DNA of 31,254 nt, taken from IMG/VR virus record IMGVR_UViG_3300048922_000060, positions 1 to 31,254 of that record; one strand, written 5' to 3'. The notes beneath the pieces were generated by a model. That model saw only the letters and a program-made list of their open reading frames with translations, was not told the DNA's origin and did not search any database. Made by a program: the position numbers and the translations under genes. Origin of the DNA: a virus. Position 1 is the stretch's first letter, and the number at the start of each line of letters is the position of its first letter. This document shows, piece after piece, positions 30,198 to 31,254 of this stretch.

Positions 30198-31223
30198 ATG
30201 CCCTGGTACAAAACCGGGACGGTTTCTGTCGTCCAAAATTCCAATGTGGTAGCCGGGAACAGCACTGCATTCATTTCCAACAGCAGGACGGGCGATGCCT
30301 TTCGAGGGCCGGACGGGCGCTGGTACGAAGTCATCAACCTGGCCAGCGATACATCGATGTCGATTTATCCGAGCTACCAGGGAGTGACCGATCCCGCAGG
30401 CACCTATGCGTTGGCCCCCATGCAGGGCTACGTCAAAGCCTCAGCAGACGCGTTAAGGTCGCTCGTCAACCAGTATGGCGGGGTGATAGCCGTGCTCGGC
30501 ACGGTCGCCACGCTGGCCGGTGTTCGGGACTCTCTCGATCTGACCGACACTGATGGCCTTCCGGAGGGCGCGACCAACAAATATCTCTCCAATGCCGGCG
30601 TATTGGCTGTGGTGCTCGATGGTTTCTCGATGCCCTCCGCCGCAGCGGTTGTAGCCACGGACTCGATCCTAGCTGCCTTTGGCAAGCTGCAGGCAAGCAT
30701 GAATGCCCGGGCCAAAAAGGGCGCAAACGAAGACATTACGTCGTTGCTCGGCCTCACCACCGCATTATCTATCGCTCAGGGTGGTACAGGAGCTACTTCC
30801 GCCGGTGATGCGCGTACAGCGCTGGGGTTGAAGTACACCGCCACCGCAGACCTGGTGGGCACCGTCTCTCAGTCCGGTGGTCTTCCTACGGGATCGATCA
30901 TTGAGCGCAAATCGAATGCTGGTGGCGAATGGGTGAAGTTTGCCGATGGCACGCTCATCTGTTGGAGCGGGGCGGCGTCCATCCCAACTGGCGTTATCGG
31001 TGCGAACAACGTGGGTACGGTGGTCACGCTCACGCTCCCAATCGCTTTTGCCAATGCTCAGTTCAACATCTCGGCAACCGCCGGCCCGAACAGCTCGAAC
31101 GACCATTACGGCGTGACGAACGCGATTCCGAACGGCACCAATTCAATCAATGTCGTCATCCGTAACGGCGCGACGGCTCAGACGTTCAACATGCGATTTC
31201 TTGTTGTTGGGAGGTGGTTCTGA
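30198..31223 (+). CDS. Tail fibre protein
   Basis: Encodes 341 residues. The N-terminal 70 residues (GTVSVVQNSNVVAGNSTAF, then DGRWYEVINLASDTSMSIYP) are the usual virion-attachment part of short Pseudomonas phage fibres. The middle contains the fibre signature LSIAQGGTGATSAGDARTAL near residues 191-210. The C-terminal part (FADGTLICWSG, then LPIAFANAQFNISATAG and a final RFLVVGRWF) matches receptor-binding tips found in many tail fibres. It probably binds the host surface. The next gene starts in its stop codon. Confidence 0.85.
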   Translation: MPWYKTGTVSVVQNSNVVAGNSTAFISNSRTGDAFRGPDGRWYEVINLASDTSMSIYPSYQGVTDPAGTYALAPMQGYVKASADALRSLVNQYGGVIAVLGTVATLAGVRDSLDLTDTDGLPEGATNKYLSNAGVLAVVLDGFSMPSAAAVVATDSILAAFGKLQASMNARAKKGANEDITSLLGLTTALSIAQGGTGATSAGDARTALGLKYTATADLVGTVSQSGGLPTGSIIERKSNAGGEWVKFADGTLICWSGAASIPTGVIGANNVGTVVTLTLPIAFANAQFNISATAGPNSSNDHYGVTNAIPNGTNSINVVIRNGATAQTFNMRFLVVGRWF

Positions 31224-31254
31224 TGGATATTTTGCTGATCCCACAGCGGCGTGA
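31223..31254 (+). CDS. Start of a probable tail fibre assembly/chaperone gene (3' partial)
   Basis: An ATG overlaps the fibre stop (TGATG) and ten complete codons are visible (MDILLIPQRR). The position and the opening residues resemble small fibre-assembly proteins that follow tail fibres in Pseudomonas phages. Only the first 32 bases are in the window, so the call is tentative. Confidence 0.5.
   Translation, partial: MDILLIPQRR

Overview
The window is a continuous stretch of a temperate, lambda-like siphophage genome, most likely a prophage of a Pseudomonas species. The phage protein families are those typical of Pseudomonas prophages (O-like HTH replication protein, NinG, DUF2280-type small terminase, DUF4055-type portal, DUF6651-type scaffold, lambda-type M/L/K/I/J tail genes). 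The DNA is GC-rich with strong Shine-Dalgarno sites and many ATGA stop/start overlaps. The host genus is inferred from protein resemblance only; no host gene, integrase, repressor or attachment site lies in the window.

Layout, left to right. (1) 1-3650: end of the early rightward operon: an O-like replication initiator (5' end outside the window) with four phased palindromic repeats inside its coding sequence (candidate origin), a possible helicase-loader-position protein, a small coiled-coil protein, a NinB-like protein, NinG and a protein in the position of late antiterminator Q. (2) 3651-5670: control and lysis region: a minus-strand accessory gene, a 50-codon ORF ending in a strong terminator, a tRNA-like structure, two tiny membrane/lipopeptide ORFs, two terminators, two holin-like genes and two small genes. 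No endolysin or spanin pair is visible; these probably lie beyond the right edge. (3) 5690-16467: a minus-strand membrane coiled-coil gene, then metallopeptidase, small and large terminase, portal, minor head protein, scaffold, major capsid and the connector/tail-completion genes. (4) 16519-31254: tail tube, G/GT chaperones with a GGGAAAC -1 frameshift site, tape measure, M, L, K, I, J homologues, two distal tail proteins, a tail fibre and the first codons of a probable fibre-assembly gene.

The conserved virion genes are interrupted by at least eight accessory genes (morons). Four are on the minus strand (3684-3995, 5690-6223, 11210-11713, 14704-15012). Four are on the plus strand and are closed by their own terminators, singly or as a pair (16519-16779; 23492-23890 with 23965-24387; 25094-25543). 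They are more AT-rich to the eye, mostly unrecognised, and several are predicted membrane, secreted or lipoproteins, so superinfection exclusion, lysogenic conversion or defence is a reasonable but unproven role. The most interesting non-coding signals are the iteron array in the O-like gene, the tRNA-like element in the Q-to-holin interval, the palindromic double-stop junctions of two morons, and a repeated terminator/ribosome-site module flanking gene I.
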